A stretch of 64,000 nt of DNA from Azolla caroliniana (Eukaryota; Polypodiophyta): contig JBHGNT010000010.1 of assembly GCA_043228905.1 (NCBI GenBank), positions 9,920,001 through 9,984,000 on the forward strand, written 5' to 3'. Below are positions 1 to 10,373 of the stretch, one piece after another (the stretch's first letter is position 1; each line of letters begins with the position of its first letter). Below the pieces are notes generated by a model. The model had not been told where the DNA came from and made no database searches. It worked only from the letters and a program-made list of their open reading frames with translations. The position numbers and the translations under genes are program-made.

Positions 1-655
1 ATTGGTCAGTGACCGCCGAGTCGGAAGTTCCTTCAACTGGCTCAGGGCATCGGGTGGGTGGCCGAGACCTCGTGGTGCGAGAGGGCGCCCTAACGGTGGC
101 TGGTGGTTACCTTCAACGAAGTTCGCTATGCACTCACAGCTGTAACCGGGCGTGCCAAATTGTGTTACTCGTTCCTTTGGGTGAACACCTTCGATAGATC
201 TGCGGCTATCGGTCTTCAAGGGCGTGGTACGTGAAGGCTCGTAACAGAGGCGTTGAGAGAGATACAGGGCTCTGAGAGAAAACTCTAGCGAGGTCTTGAT
301 AGAAGTGGGCGGCGTTGAACTCATAGGTATGGATCAAAGCACAGACTCATGGAGCAAAATGGGCACAAATCAGATCTATTACTATGACAGAAAAGATTAC
401 AGAACACGGCCTATGGCCGGTGACCTTACAAGTTTATCTAATTACGAAGGACTAAGCTAGTGCTTCCGCCTATATTTTTCTTTTTCTCTCCTCTGAGGTA
501 CTGGTCCTCGTTTAAATAACTTTTCCCCTAATACACAGCCGAGCCGTCGGTGGCCCGTGATACTCGGAATCGGCGTTTGCTAATTTCCTAATTTTACATT
601 TCTCTCCTCTGGACAACAATTGGTGTGGTGCTTTCCATAATGTACGTTGTCTTGT
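1..655. other. Unresolved stretch, possibly part of an LTR
   Basis: I recognise no coding sequence here. The short open frames are not conserved with anything I know. Near 605-617 the plus strand reads cctctggacaaca, so on the minus strand a segment would begin TGTTGTCC, the usual TG start of an LTR. A pyrimidine-rich tract lies around 470-500. This could be the 3' LTR of the minus-strand element whose gag relic begins at 1153, but no matching second LTR is visible, so the call is weak. Confidence 0.25.
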
Positions 656-1153
656 TTAGATCTTATTCTCTTGAATCTTAATCTTTCTCTTCCTTCTTGG
701 TTGAACTCTCAGGCTTCTCTCCCTCCTCTTACTCCCTAGTCCAAGACCCCTGTGGTCCCATCCTATCTGACACGTATGCGCGATTTCCACGACACCGGCT
801 TGGTCGTCGAGTGTAAGTCTGAATGCGGCTACTTTGGTAGTCTCTGTGAGGGGTTCATAAGCTCGACATATCTGCGTGAACCTCTCTACGTGATCATATG
901 CGTCACTGAAACCAAGAAAACAAGGTACTAGTTTAGAAATGGAAGCGCTCTTCCCACTGTCGTTTGTGGGGTTTCTCGAATTGTCCGTGGGTGTTCGTTC
1001 TTTTCCCATCAATGCCATGAGGGTTTGGATGGATTGTAATGCTAGTGCGAGTTCAGCATTTGGGGGTGTTGGGGTAGTTTTGTCGGGTGTCGGGATCGTG
1101 TCCATATGTGGCGGCGTCGCGTGTCGTCGCGTGTCGTCGCGTGTGTGCTTCAT
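656..1153 (-). pseudogene. Gag-like fragment of Gy1
   Basis: This 165-codon open frame has a Pro/Thr-rich start and then a segment (about residues 78-130) with the look of a retrotransposon gag domain: FLGFSDAYDHVERF followed by TKVAAFRLTLDDQAG, the pattern in which gypsy gag proteins place an aromatic-rich helix before a 'hydrophobic-LTL...A' motif. The remainder is basic and probably out of frame. No zinc knuckle, protease or RT follows. Its position 1.3 kb downstream of a tRNA-Asp primer site on the same strand supports gag. It is a broken transposon gene, not a host gene. Confidence 0.45.
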
Positions 1154-1629
1154 TTGGGATGTTGCCCGTTGTGCTCGAATGCAGTGCCGGGCTGGGCTCG
1201 CAGTCTCAACGGTGCATATGTGACGATGCTTCTAGGAGGTTAAGTTTTTGTTGCACTCGCGCGAACATGTCTTTCCTTTCTGCCAAAGTGGCTTCAATAT
1301 CTCGAGTGATGATTTCCGGTTGTTCCCCTTTTGCGAGTTGCATCGTCCATATATTGATTTCTTGTTCTATCACACGTAACTCTTCCGCGGCATCCTATAT
1401 GTGTTGCTCTACATTGAGCGGGTCTACCATTGGGCTCTCCTCTAGTGGGGGTGTGTTGAGAGGTGCTTTGGTTCCAGGTTCGATGGGAGGTTCATGTTTG
1501 GTAGTGTCCTTGGGTTAACCACCCTCCGTGGTATCGAGTCGGGTTAGATGGGTCAACACCTTGTGCTTGGTTGGTTTGTGTGAACTCCTCTTGGCATGTG
1601 GATCGGGTTTTGAACATCCCTGTCCATGA

Positions 1630-2170
1630 GGATTTGGCCATGTTCTCTTGTCAAGCTTTGCGGGTTCGTCGAAAGATGATCCTTTGTCGAACTTTGTGGG
1701 TTTGGTAGACCTTGATCTTTCGTCGAAAGATTTGGGTTTGGCAAACTTTGATCTTTCGTCGAAAGATATTCCCCTTATCGAACTCTGATCTTTCGATGAA
1801 GAATGATCTTCCGTCGAAAGATATCCTCTTGTCAAGCTTTACGGGTTTGTCAAAAGATGGTCTTTCGTCGAACTTTGTGGGTTTGGCAGACCTTGATCTT
1901 TCGTCGAAAGATGTGGGTTTGGCAAACTTTGATCTTTCGTTGAAAGATGTTCCCCTTATCGAACTATGATCTTTCGACGAAGGATGATCTTCAGTCGAAA
2001 GATATCCTCTTGTCAAGCTTTACGAGTTTGTCGAAAGATGATCTTTCGTCGAACTTTGTGGCTTTGGCAACCTTTGATCTTTCGTCGAAGGATGTAGGTT
2101 TGGCAAACTTTGATCTTTTGTTGAAAGATGTTCCCCTTATCGAACTCTGATCTTTCGACGAACTTTGAGC
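1630..2170. repeat. Three copies of a 181-bp tandem repeat rich in palindromes
   Basis: The landmark ctcttgtcaagc recurs at 1645, 1826 and 2007, giving two exact 181-bp periods. Within each unit there are shorter sub-repeats of about 40 bp built around a 17-nt palindrome, ATCTTTCGTCGAAAGAT (for example 1715-1731 and 1751-1767), and imperfect versions of it; I count about eleven in 540 bp. The period is not a multiple of three, so the open frames running through it on both strands are by-products. The array lies in the leader of Gy1 between primer site and gag. Confidence 0.9.
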
Positions 2171-2471
2171 AAGAAATTTGAATTTTTTTGGCGCCAACGA
2201 CCGTTTCGTGTCTTGTAGGATGATCGTAATCAACGAGAATCACGGTGATTATACTTGCCCTGCAACAGCTAAATCTCAACAATGCATAGCATTAACCAGA
2301 CGAATAGTTTCCTAATGTCCGGGCGATTAAGGACGGGAAAATTAAAACTTAAAAAAAATAGTGAGAATTTTAATTAACACAAATGGTGGTTTCCTTTCGA
2401 TTTCTTCCCTCGTTAAGTGGGTTGCCTACGAGTGTTTAACCACTCGAAGTCGGCTTCAAGCGTCGGTCGTA

Positions 2472-2489
2472 TCCCCGGCAACGGCACCA
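2472..2489 (-). other. Primer-binding site for tRNA-Asp (Gy1)
   Basis: The minus strand reads TGGTGCCGTTGCCGGGGA, which pairs with the 3' end of plant tRNA-Asp (CCCCGGCAACGGCGCCA) with one mismatch. The plus strand then reads aatagatgtgtagg, so an LTR end (TG on the plus strand) probably lies at about 2496. Confidence 0.75.
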
Positions 2490-2654
2490 AATAGATGTGT
2501 AGGATATATGTATTGACAAAGTTAACTCCTCAATGTTGTTTGCGGAACTCGGACCAGCGTATACCCTTTTGATGGCGAATCGGGCGGAGATGGTTGTCGA
2601 ACACCTCCAAGCCTCACACTCACTTAGCGATTAATGGATGATTAAGCATGATAT

Positions 2655-2916
2655 CTCTCTCACTCTCTCAAGCTCGCTCTTATAGACAATAGGTTAATGA
2701 ATATAGACAATAAGAGTAATGAATATGTTTATTAACCCTCTTTGCTAAGAGGTCTAGCACCAACAAGGAAGAGAGATTGGTGTTTCTCTCTCACTCTCTC
2801 AAGCTCGCTCTTATAGACAATAGGTTAATGAATATAGACAATAAGAGTAATGAATATGTTTATTAACCCTCTTTGCTAAGAGGTCTAGCACCAACAAGGA
2901 AGAGAGATTGGTGTTC
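2655..2916. repeat. 131-bp direct tandem duplication
   Basis: Two almost identical copies lie at 2655-2785 and 2786-2916 (agctcgctct at 2671 and 2802). Both run from a CT-rich tract through agcaccaacaaggaagagag. They sit in the LTR-like DNA upstream of Co1. The near identity points to a recent local duplication by slippage or unequal exchange. Confidence 0.92.
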
Positions 2917-2960
2917 TCTAACTAAACACCTCACTAATCTCTCTTAAGCTTAAAGGTTTT

Positions 2961-3266
2961 TGTAAAGGAATGAGGAGCAAGAGTGGTTGAGATGTGGCAG
3001 AAGGACTGTGTGTGTGAGTGTGTGTGTATGTACGTAAGGCAAAACAGAGAGACAGAGAGAGACAGAGAAAGCTTAAGACAGAGATAAAAGACTGTATATT
3101 ACATTAAACAAAAATACTTCCAACAGTAACTAAGTTACAAGGGGTTGGTTTAAATACCAACTAAGCTAGGGTAAGTGCCCTTTCTACTATTTACAAAACT
3201 AGCCTGGTATGTCCATGAGCTAGTGTGAAACCTATTGCTATAGGAAATTGAGTTCGACTCTCAACA
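2961..3266 (-). repeat. 3' LTR of copia Co1
   Basis: The plus strand begins TGTAAAGGAATG and ends ttgagttcgactctcaaca, so the minus strand runs TGTTGAGAGTCGAACTCAA ... TTTACA. The same start and end occur in the 5' LTR of Co2 (12687-13050) and the 3' LTR of Co4 (35286-35776), and the inner part (acaaggggttggtttaaatacc) is shared. Just outside on the minus strand is a purine run, GAAGGGGCG, acting as polypurine tract. Length about 306 bp. Confidence 0.85.
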
Positions 3267-3410
3267 CGCCCCTTCGAACACAACTTCCATCTGTCAAAAA
3301 GTTGTTTTGGTTCGGTCTTCGAAATCCGGCTTCCGGCGTTCGTAATCCTCGAATTGGATTGTTCGGCTTTTCGGCTTCATGCTTGGTTCAATTAACTACG
3401 TGTTGCGTAC

Positions 3411-3960
3411 TCACGTATCGTTTTGTGTTACATCCATGACGCTTGTAGTACTCCCCCTCAAGCTCGGCAAAGCGGATGTCATGAGACTAAGGTCCAATAC
3501 GAATTGCCCGAGCTTGTCGACTTCTAAGGCCTTCCCAAAAGTATCAGCAACCTGTAGGTGCATACTGATATGTTGTAGATCGATTTCTCTGGCCTGTACG
3601 CGCTCACAAATGAAGTGGTAGTGCATTTCGATGTGTTTAGTCCGCACGTGAAATACGGGGTTCCGTGTCAAGTAGATGTTGCTCATGGTGTCATAGTATA
3701 GGCGAATCGGATCTTTGATAGGTACGATGAGATCCTTCAGTATGTGCTTGAGCCATACGGCTTCGCATGCGGCAACTGCCGCGCCCCTGTATTCGGCTTC
3801 CATGCTCGACAGTGCGACTGTCGGTTGCTTCTTACTACTCTAGGTGATCACTCCGCTACCAAGGGAGAAGACGAATTCGGATGTGGATCGTCTATCCGCT
3901 TTGTATCTTGCCCAGTCTGCGTCTATGTATCCTTCGAGTCGAATGTTCGTATTTGACTGA
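3411..3960 (-). pseudogene. Copia RNase H fragment (Co1)
   Basis: The minus-strand frame 3803-3411 encodes the end of a copia polyprotein: EAEYRGAAVAACEAVWLK is the usual RNase H entry, followed by YYDTMSNIYLTRNPVFH (family form CDNxSAIxxxxNPVxH), TKHIEMHYHF and the C-terminal QVADTFGKAL. About 150 further bases toward 3960 continue the homology in another frame. The acidic residue in YYDT is kept. Sequence to the right is interrupted by Gy2 at 3964, and the RT part resumes at 8657. It cannot make an active enzyme. Confidence 0.85.
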
Positions 3961-3963
3961 TAC

Positions 3964-4317
3964 TGTCAAGATTCGAACTCTTGACACGACCATGTTATAA
4001 TCTAGTATTATGAGTTAACCAAGATATCTAGTACATAGTTATGTATGTAATTGGTCCTTATTATTTTGCTAGCATCATGTGCATAGTTGCTCCCTTGTAG
4101 TATTTACATTTGGCACATGCATGCATACCTACATGCTCTATTGTAGATTCACATGCCTGCAACAAGTATGCATGCCATGTAGTACAAATAGAGGAGTTCA
4201 CCTTGAAGGAATTCAAGGTGAACAACACCAATTATGGAGTCTTTCCTTTAATACTATCTTCTTTCTTGTCCATTTGGTTATCTTCTTGCTTGTCTCTTGA
4301 GCTTATGATCCGTGACA
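3964..4317 (+). repeat. Putative 5' LTR of Gy2
   Basis: The segment begins TGTCAAGATTCGAAC and ends ATCCGTGACA, giving TGTCA/TGACA inverted ends, and sits immediately upstream of gag at the boundary with copia Co1. The first 23 nt (3964-3986) form a perfect 8-bp inverted repeat, TGTCAAGA...TCTTGACA. I see no convincing tRNA primer site after 4317, and there is no second copy to confirm the end, so the right boundary is tentative. Confidence 0.5.
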
Positions 4318-4367
4318 GTTTGTTCACCTTCCCATCCTCATAGCTCTCCCTCTCATAAGCCATAGCT

Positions 4368-5384
4368 ATGTCCGACTCAACTAGTGAGTTAGGCCAAATA
4401 ATGGTAGCCTTACGACAACTACAGCTTGAAAATGAAGCTCTTCAAAATTCTTTACAAGAACTTCAAGTCGGTACCTCCCTATCCTCACAACCCCCGAACC
4501 CTAGTCTCCCACAACAACCTAGCCTAGAGCCCGATCTTCTACCAACATCTAGCCTAGCTTCGTCACAATTTCTTGAGCCTAAGGTTAGCCTCCCAGAAAA
4601 ATTTGATGGAACGAGGTTGCGTTTCCGAGGGTTCATCAACCAAGTTCGACTTATCATTCGGCTACAACCTCAACATTATGGAGATGGTCTTCGACAAGTC
4701 GGCCTTGTGGGCACCCTTCTCTCCGGTCCGGCCCAAGCTTGGTTTGCACCATTGGTAGAAACCTCGTCACCTCTATTGTAGGACTTTCCCGCCTTCCTCG
4801 CCGAGTTAGAGGCCACATTTGGAGAGACGGACCGACAACGTACAACTCTTAACAAGATTTATGCACTCGAACAAGGTTCGCGTGCAGCTTCGGTCTATGC
4901 TTCATAATTTCGACAACTAGCATGCGACGTCAATTGGGATGATCAAGCTTTAGCTTATCACTTTCGGCGCGGCCTTCGAAGCAATGTCAAGAATCTTCTC
5001 TTAAACTTTCCGGATCCCACCTCGTTATCCCAAGCGATTTCACAAGCAGTCCATTGTGACAATCGTCTTTTCGAATTTCACCAAGAAGAGCATCAGACTT
5101 GGGTTCCACCTCATTCACTTCCACGCCACGCCCCGGTCATACAACCCCAGGCATCCTCACACTCGCCTACTTTGGCAGATGCTCCTATCCCCATGGAAAT
5201 TGATCAAGCCCGATTTTGGCCATTGACTGATGCTGAACGACAATTTCAGCGGGCTAATGGCTTGTGCATGTATTGTGGCGCCTCCAGTCATGTCGTTCAC
5301 CATTGTCCTAGGAGTACTCGCCCACAATTCCATCGAGCTAACGGACCCCAACATCCGGAAAACGACATCGTTCGGTTGCAGTAG
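4368..5384 (+). pseudogene. Gag of gypsy Gy2 with two internal stops
   Basis: One reading frame from ATG 4368 to TAG 5382-5384 is interrupted by TAG at 4779-4781 and TAA near 4906, both at positions where Gln would be expected. It starts with a coiled-coil-like segment (about residues 10-35), then a retrotransposon gag domain (FDGTRLRFRGFINQVRLII; FRRGLR), and a zinc knuckle near the C-terminus of the form CMYCGASSHVVHHC (about 5266-5310). Gag packages the element RNA. Pol follows in the -1 frame, open upstream of its first Met, so expression by frameshifting is possible but not shown. Confidence 0.82.
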
Positions 5385-5389
5385 GAGCC

Positions 5390-8300
5390 ATGCAACTAGA
5401 CATCTCCCGTCGCCCACATTCTCTTGGTTCCATTGCCGGACCATCAGGCAATTTCACATTGGAGGTATGGATTTCGTTTAACTCTAGTTCCATTCAGTCT
5501 GTTGCTTTACTTGATTCTGGGGCATCTTCTTGCTTCATCGACGTCGTGTTTGCCCAAGCACATGGCGTACCTGTTGTTGGCCTCTCAAAACCCATTCCAG
5601 TTGAAGCCATCGACGGGTGCGTCCTCTCGTCAGGTGCAATTACTCAAGCTACAATCCCATTAGGGCTTCGAATGGGCTTACACCAGGAGGAGCTCGCCTT
5701 TTACCTCATCGCATCTCCTCGACATCCGATCGTCTTAGGACTAACGTGGTTGGAGGCGCACAATCCAATCGTGGATTGGTGCAACCACTCGATCACATTT
5801 AGCAAGCCAAGATGCTCGTGCAAAAGTATGAAGGTAAATTCAGTTTCCTATCCTTCGGAGACAGTCGACTCCAAATTGACTACCCCATCATCGGTCCAAG
5901 ATGGGTTTGTTTGTGGCGCCATTTCTAACACACTCCATGTTATTCCCGAAAAATACCAACACTTCTCCGACGTATTTGAAAAATGTAATGTTGATCGTTT
6001 GCCTGAACACCGGCTCTACAACTGTCCGATTGATCTTCAAGAAGGTGTGTGTCCACCCTTTGGTCCTCTATATGCATTGTCTGCACCAGAGTTGAAGGCC
6101 CTTCGTGTGTATCTCGATGAGAACCTCGAGAAAGGATTTATTCAACCTTCTAAGTCACCAGCCGGGGCCCCCATTTTATTTGTGAAGAAGAAGGACGGCT
6201 CTCTACGCTTATGCGTTGACTACCGAGGTCTCAACAAACTCACTGTGCGCAACCGTTATCCGCTACCTCTGATCCCCGAACTCCTTGATCGGCTCCGAGT
6301 TGCGCATTCTTCTCCAAAGTTGATCTGCGTGGAGCGTACAATCTAGTACGCATCAAGCCGGGGGATGAATGGAAAACCGCATTTTGAACATGGTATGGGC
6401 ATTTCGAATAAAAGGTAATGCCTTTTAGTCTTACTAACGCTCCCGCAGTTTTTCAACATATGATGAACGATATATTCCGGGAATATCTTGATCTTTTTGT
6501 TGTCATTTACCTCGATGATATTCTCATTTTCTCGCCAAACATGGAGGAGCACACTCGCCAAGTATGATTAGTTCTTGCCAAACTTCGCGAGCATGGCCTT
6601 TATGCCAAAGGCGAGAAATGCGAGTTCGACCGTACCTCGATCGAATTTCTAGGCTACATCATCTCACCCACTGGCATCACCATGGATATGAAGAAGGTCT
6701 CTGTCATTCAGGCGTGGGCAACTCCAAGGCGACTTAAAGATGTGCAATGCTTCCTCGGCTTCGCGAATTTTTATCGTCGCTTCATCAAGGGGTTTTGCAC
6801 CCTAGCACTACCTCTTATCGCTCTCACCCATAAAGGCACTCCATTTTTATGGACCTCGGAGGCGCAAAATGCGTTCGACTCACTCAAACACGCATTCATC
6901 ACTGCCCCGGTGTTGCTACATGCCGACCCCACAAAACCCTTCCAAGTCGAAACCGATGCCTCTGACTTTGCCATTGGCGCCATCTTATCTCAAGCAGACG
7001 ACAACAACCTAATGCACCCAGTGGCTTACTATTCTCGAAAATTTATGGCATCCGAAATCAATTATCCCATTTACGACAAGGAGCTTGTTGCTATCATTGC
7101 TACCTTTGAAGAATGGCAACCCTACTTGGCCGGCGCACAACATCGTGTCTAGGTAGTGACTGATCATAAAAATTTAGTTTATTTTTCCACCACTCGTACT
7201 TTGAATCGAAGGCAGGCCTGTTCGTCAACATTTCTCGCCGACTACGATTTTGAGATCGTATTTCGACCTGGTGGCCAACATGGGAAGGCTGATGCCCTTT
7301 CTCGCCGAGCTGACCTTGCACTCCGCCCTGGGGATGCTGCTTATGCTCAACAATCTAGACGTTTGTTGAAACCCGTCCAATTGCATCTTTTTGCCACTTG
7401 TATGTTGCAGGATGATTCTTTACTCCAACAAATCACTGATGCATCCAAGACCAATGCGTTCGCCAATGAGATTCGAAATAGTCTGCAAAACCCCTCCAAG
7501 GTGACCAAAAGGAAGGATCTTGACACCTTCACAATACAAGAGGGTTTGTTGTTCCAAGATCATCTCTTATAAGTCCCAAGGGGCCCATGTTGCACCCGAT
7601 ATTGCGGGAATGCCATGATGACCCACTTGCAGGTCATTTCGGGGTCGCGAAAACCCTCGAGCTAATCTCTCAGGGTATTGGTGGCCACAACCATGGAAGT
7701 TGGTCAAAGAATACATAAAGAGTTGTGAGTTTTGTGCTCGCTCCAAAGCCATTCATCATCGGCCATACGGCTTACTACAGCCGCTTCCATGTCCTCGTCG
7801 TCCTTGGGCCTCTATCTCTATGGACCTGATAACTGATCTACCCTTGGTCAATAGCTATGACTCGGTGTTGGTCGTTGTCAATCGGTTTACGAAGATGGCT
7901 CACTTCACTCCATGCTCCAAAACCATTTCCAGAGAAGGAATGGTGCATCTACTACTCAACAATGTGGTACGCTTGCATGGACTCCCCGATGATGTCATCT
8001 CGAATCGCAGACCCCAATTTGTCTCTCACTTCTGGCAGCGCCTGCTACAAACTTTAGGCATCTTTGTCAAGTTGTTCTCCGCTTATCACCCCCAAATTGA
8101 TGGGCAAACAGAGCGTGTCAACCAAATCCTTGAGCGGTATCTTCGGTGCTTGGTTAGTTACCAACAAGATGATTGGGTCAACTTACTTTCGCTCACGGAA
8201 TTCGCCTACAATAATTCTCTCCATGAATCGATTGGCGTCACTCCCTTCTTTGCCAACTATGGTTTACATCCTCGCTTCAACATTTCCCTTCCTACCACTT

Positions 8301-8656
8301 CCGTGAACCCTTCGGCGGAGGATCGCGCCCGCATTTTGGAAGAACTACATCATGATTTATCCTTGGAGCTTAGTCTTGCTAGTGAACGATAGAAGAAGCA
8401 GGCTGATCGCCATCAATCTTCCACTCCACACTTTGTCATTGGAGACATGGTCTGGTTGTTACGTCAACACATCTCTACTACTCGTCCATGTGCGAAACTT
8501 GATTACAAGAAGTTGGGACCATTCCGTATCATCGAGTGCATCAATCCCATCGCCTTTCAGCTCGCCCTTCCATCCCACTTCCGAATTCACGATATTTTTC
8601 ATGTCTCCCTCCTCGAACCCCTTTATGCTTCACAACTCCCAGGACGTCACGCGTAA
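5390..8656 (+). pseudogene. Pol polyprotein of gypsy Gy2, degenerate
   Basis: Domains in order: aspartic protease ([12 protein letters not shown], about 5510), reverse transcriptase ([19 protein letters not shown] near 6190; YLDDILIFS near 6510), RNase H (ETDASDFAIGAIL near 6950), and integrase with an HHCC-type end (CEFCARSKA near 7730) and core (SMDLITDLP; QIDGQTERVNQ). A frameshift lies near 6310. Stops include TAG 7150-7152 and 8390-8392 at expected Gln codons and TGA codons at expected Arg codons. The integrase motif normally reading SDRxPxF is SNRRPQF, so a catalytic Asp is lost. I see no chromodomain before the junction at 8656. Confidence 0.88.
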
Positions 8657-9740
8657 TGGTGAGATAAATTAAGGTGCCAATCAATTGACAATACTGAGTT
8701 GACTCGCACTCAGTTGTGCCGGAATCAACATCAATCATGAGATTACAATCGAGAGGGGTAGACACACGTTTGCACTCGGTCATTCTAAACTTGTACAAAA
8801 GGTTGAGAATGTAGTGCCGTTGAGAAATCATTATTCCGACTGGTGTTCGAATGACTTCAATGCCAACGAAGAAATGGAGCTTGTGCAAGTCTTTCATTTT
8901 GAATCTGCCGGAAAGAAGTGATTTGACCTTGTTAATCTCGGCGAGATCCTTTCCTCCGATGACCATATCATCCACGTAAAGGATGATGATAATCGGACTA
9001 TCCGACTCGTTTCGGATGTACAGAGAAGTATCGAATTTTGACATTCAAAATCCGATCAGATGAAGATACTGCGTGATCTTTGAGTGCCATGCATGTGGTG
9101 CTTGTTTGAGGCCGTAGAGAGGCATCTTGAGTCGGCACACAACATTCGGATGATTGTGCGATTCAAAACCGAGTGGTTGGAACATGTACACCTCCTCTTC
9201 CAATTCGCCTTGAAGAAAGGCGTTCTTGACGTCCATCTGGTGGAGGTGCCACCCTTTTGCTGTCGTGATTGCAATTATGGTCCACACATTTGTCAACTTT
9301 GCTACTGGGGCAAAGGTCTCTTCGTGGTCTATGCCGTGCGTTTGCATGTATTGTTTCGCAACGAGTCGTGCTTTAAAGAGATTTATGGAGCCGTCGGCAT
9401 TGTGTTTCACTTCGTCAATCCACCTGCAACCAATTGCTTTCTTGTTCGGCGTGTGAGGAACGAGATCCCATGTCTCATTTTTGCGTAGGGCTTGCATTTC
9501 TTCATTCATCACATCGACCCATTGCGGATCCTTTATGGCTTTGGACAGCGTCTCTGGCTCCCGTACTAACGCTACCTTCATCATGAAGGCTTAATGGTAC
9601 GTCATATAATCGTTGTAGCCGAATCAGCTTACGGGGTTCTTTTCACAGGTGGATCGGCGGAGCTTCTCATTTGCGGATGCTAAGGCTTTCTTCACTCCAT
9701 TTGTCCGAATGATTGGGATGTCCAAGCCTTATCGAGTCAA
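8657..9740 (-). pseudogene. Copia reverse transcriptase (Co1) plus integrase-RT spacer
   Basis: The minus-strand frame 9584-9045 holds the N-terminal RT half (WVDVMNEEMQALRKNETWDL; KARLVAKQYMQTHGIDHEETF; QMDVKNAFLQGELEEEVY; PLYGLKQAPHAWHSKI). The frame 9044-8670 holds the catalytic YVDD (LYVDDMVIGG) and the following thumb region. A one-codon-scale break lies at 9045. From 9585 to about 9740 the sequence matches the spacer between integrase and RT in Co4 (37575-37735). On the left it ends at the Gy2 junction. The DD pair is intact, but the element lacks integrase and protease. Confidence 0.88.
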
Positions 9741-9985
9741 ATCAGGGTGCTAAGCTGCCGAGGCATATTTGCACCATCTCGTCATCATCGATTACGAAAT
9801 TAATCGAACCGAGGGCATCGCACAACTCCTTGATCTTTAAGGTATAGCCGGTGATCCACATGTCCCTATGTTGCATGTTGTTTAGCTCCTATCGAAGTTG
9901 GAGCTTTTGTGCATCCGTGTTGGCTGCAAAAATCTTCTTGAGATTTCCCCAAGCTTCTTTCGGTGTTTTCGAATCTCAAATATAG
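9741..9985 (-). pseudogene. Copia gag fragment fused to the integrase-RT spacer (Co1)
   Basis: Nucleotides here match the gag region of Co4 at about 39470-39690 (for example tgctaag.cgc.gaggcatatttgcacc and aagttggagcttttgtgcatcc). In Co4 this segment is separated from the spacer by about 1.7 kb of protease and integrase sequence, so its direct junction with the spacer near 9742 marks an internal deletion. No usable frame remains. Confidence 0.8.
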
Positions 9986-9986
9986 C

Positions 9987-10120
9987 TAACTTACAAGGGG
10001 TTGGTTTAAATATCAACTAAGCTAGGGTAAGTGCCCTTTCTACTATTTACAAAACTAGCCTGGTATGTCCATGAGCTAGTGTGAAACCTATTGCTATGGG
10101 AAGTTGAGTTCGACTCTCAA
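9987..10120 (-). repeat. Truncated 5' LTR of copia Co1
   Basis: This 134-bp piece matches 3133-3264 of the Co1 3' LTR (acaaggggttggtttaaatatc through agttgagttcgactctcaa). It lacks the outer half and the final CA and is joined directly to gag, so the primer site is lost. Confidence 0.8.
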
Positions 10121-10373
10121 TAGTTACAAGAAGGAGTAGAGGAAGCTCTAGCTCTTAATCAATAGGGAGATCTTTACAAATGGAAGAACCCTTGCAAAGC
10201 CACCACCATGTGGTTTATATAGCATTTACATTTAGGGTATGGACCTTTCACACTTGGATGTCCCTTAGCCCTTTTTCCTCTTGCCATTTCTCTTCATGGG
10301 TCCTTTAGCAATACTACGTCCTTGTTGATGTGTTCTTCTTCATGACTGGTCGTGGTGCAATCCAAGCACTTAA
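10121..10373. other. LTR-like segment between Co1 and Co2
   Basis: No coding potential. The segment ends with gcaatccaagcacttaaca, so on the minus strand it would start TGTTAAGTGCTTGG. It contains a possible TATA element (tttatatagc near 10213). It may be the 3' LTR, or another LTR, abutting the truncated integrase of Co2, but it does not match the 5' LTR of Co2. Tentative. Confidence 0.3.

Larger units (their letters stand above)
1..2960 (-). mobile_element. Relic of a Ty3/gypsy-like LTR retrotransposon with tRNA-Asp primer site (Gy1)
   Basis: Reading the minus strand from high to low coordinates, the parts are in the order of an LTR element: LTR-like DNA (about 2496-2960), an 18-nt primer-binding site matching the 3' end of plant tRNA-Asp (2472-2489), a long leader with tandem repeats (1630-2170), and a gag-like frame (656-1153). 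tRNA-Asp priming is common in Tat-type gypsy elements, which is why I assign it to gypsy. The pol region is absent and the left end lies outside or near the window edge. The outer LTR is cut at 2961 by copia Co1. Boundaries are approximate. Confidence 0.55.
3964..8656 (+). mobile_element. Ty3/gypsy element Gy2 inserted in copia Co1
   Basis: A plus-strand element starts with an LTR-like segment (3964-4317), followed by gag (4368-5384) and protease-RT-RNase H-integrase (5390-8656). It lies inside the minus-strand copia Co1: copia RNase H sequence stops at about 3960 and copia RT sequence resumes at about 8657. No 3' LTR is present and the pol frame stops next to copia sequence, so the 3' end together with some copia sequence was deleted after insertion. 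It carries several stops, at least one frameshift and an integrase active-site change, so it is dead. Confidence 0.85.
2961..10120 (-). mobile_element. Ty1/copia element Co1, rearranged and split by Gy2
   Basis: On the minus strand, from high to low coordinates: a truncated 5' LTR (9987-10120), a gag piece (9745-9985), the segment between integrase and RT joined to RT (8657-9740), then after the Gy2 insertion the RNase H end (3411-3960) and the 3' LTR (2961-3266). Protease and integrase are missing because gag is fused directly to the integrase-RT spacer near 9742. Comparison with the related element Co4 (35286-39985) shows both the order and the losses. About 140 bp between RT and RNase H are also missing beside the Gy2 junction. 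Confidence 0.8.

Noticed and set aside
1630-2170. CRISPR-like regular repeats
   Set aside because: Units are contiguous tandem repeats with no unique spacers, and the genome is a plant nuclear genome.
1515-2282. Several repetitive Lys/Ser/Asp-rich open frames on both strands
   Set aside because: They are translations of the 181-bp tandem repeat; the period is not a multiple of three, and frames change from unit to unit.
3245-3266. TTGAGTTCGACTCTCAA as a possible tRNA fragment or SINE B box
   Set aside because: The same string is the terminal sequence of three copia LTRs and lies next to polypurine tracts, so it is an LTR end.
3964-3990. tRNA-like GATTCGAACTC motif
   Set aside because: It resembles a T-loop but there are no acceptor, D or anticodon stems around it; it is better explained as the palindromic end of the Gy2 LTR.
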